Origin: Desulfobacteraceae bacterium
Lineage (GTDB): Bacteria > Desulfobacterota > Desulfobacteria > Desulfobacterales > JAUWMJ01
Assembly (NCBI GenBank): GCA_030612225.1
Contig: JAUWOH010000240.1
Span: forward strand, 1 to 5,279
Reading direction: 5' to 3'
DNA length: 5,279 nt
In this document: one piece after another, positions 5,268-5,279 of the stretch
Layout of the letters: every line of letters begins with the position of its first letter
Position numbering within the stretch: position 1 is the stretch's first letter
Position numbers and translations under genes: made by a program
The notes under the pieces: generated by a model
Told to the model about the DNA's origin: nothing
Database searches by the model: none
The model's input: the letters and a program-made list of their open reading frames with translations, nothing else

Positions 5268-5279
5268 TTCGAGTTCAAG

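Overview
The window is about 5.3 kb of moderately AT-rich bacterial chromosome. It holds two strongly recognisable housekeeping genes, eno (enolase) and pyrG (CTP synthase), with a LolA-like exported protein between them. All three are on the minus strand. At the left edge, on the plus strand, lies the 3' part of an insertion-sequence transposase. The protein sequences, the LolA-type envelope protein and the style of the intergenic repeats suggest a Gram-negative bacterium, most likely a Desulfobacterales-like member of the Desulfobacterota. That placement is an inference from pattern; no rRNA or other marker is present.

Layout from left to right. (1) Positions 1-646 carry a DDE/rve-type transposase running in from outside the window. 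Its N-terminal part is read in a different frame from its catalytic domain, and the switch falls exactly on an A AAA AAG heptamer (38-44). (2) Positions 647-918 are a gene-free gap between the transposase and the convergent pyrG; the right end of the insertion sequence may lie here, but no terminal repeat could be fixed. (3) pyrG occupies 919-2553 on the minus strand and overlaps the end of the upstream LolA-like gene by 8 bp, so the two are probably translated from one message. (4) The LolA-like gene covers 2546-3421 (ATG start) or extends to 3469 (TTG start). (5) Positions 3470-3723 are a 254-bp mosaic of small palindromes and repeats. (6) eno covers 3724-4992. (7) Positions 4993-5279 are the eno leader and promoter: a good sigma-70 promoter (TTGACA, 17 bp, TAACAT), then a leader of roughly 165 nt with several GC-rich hairpins and an AT-rich heptamer array.

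The gene functions are ordinary: glycolysis (Eno), pyrimidine nucleotide synthesis (PyrG) and envelope lipoprotein handling (LolA-like). The points worth a second look lie outside the genes. They are the possible -1 frameshift in the transposase, the structured eno leader with competing pairings, the two heptamer arrays that flank eno in opposite orientation, and a 21-bp repeat that occurs in front of both eno and the LolA-like gene. I did not find convincing evidence of a new multi-gene system.
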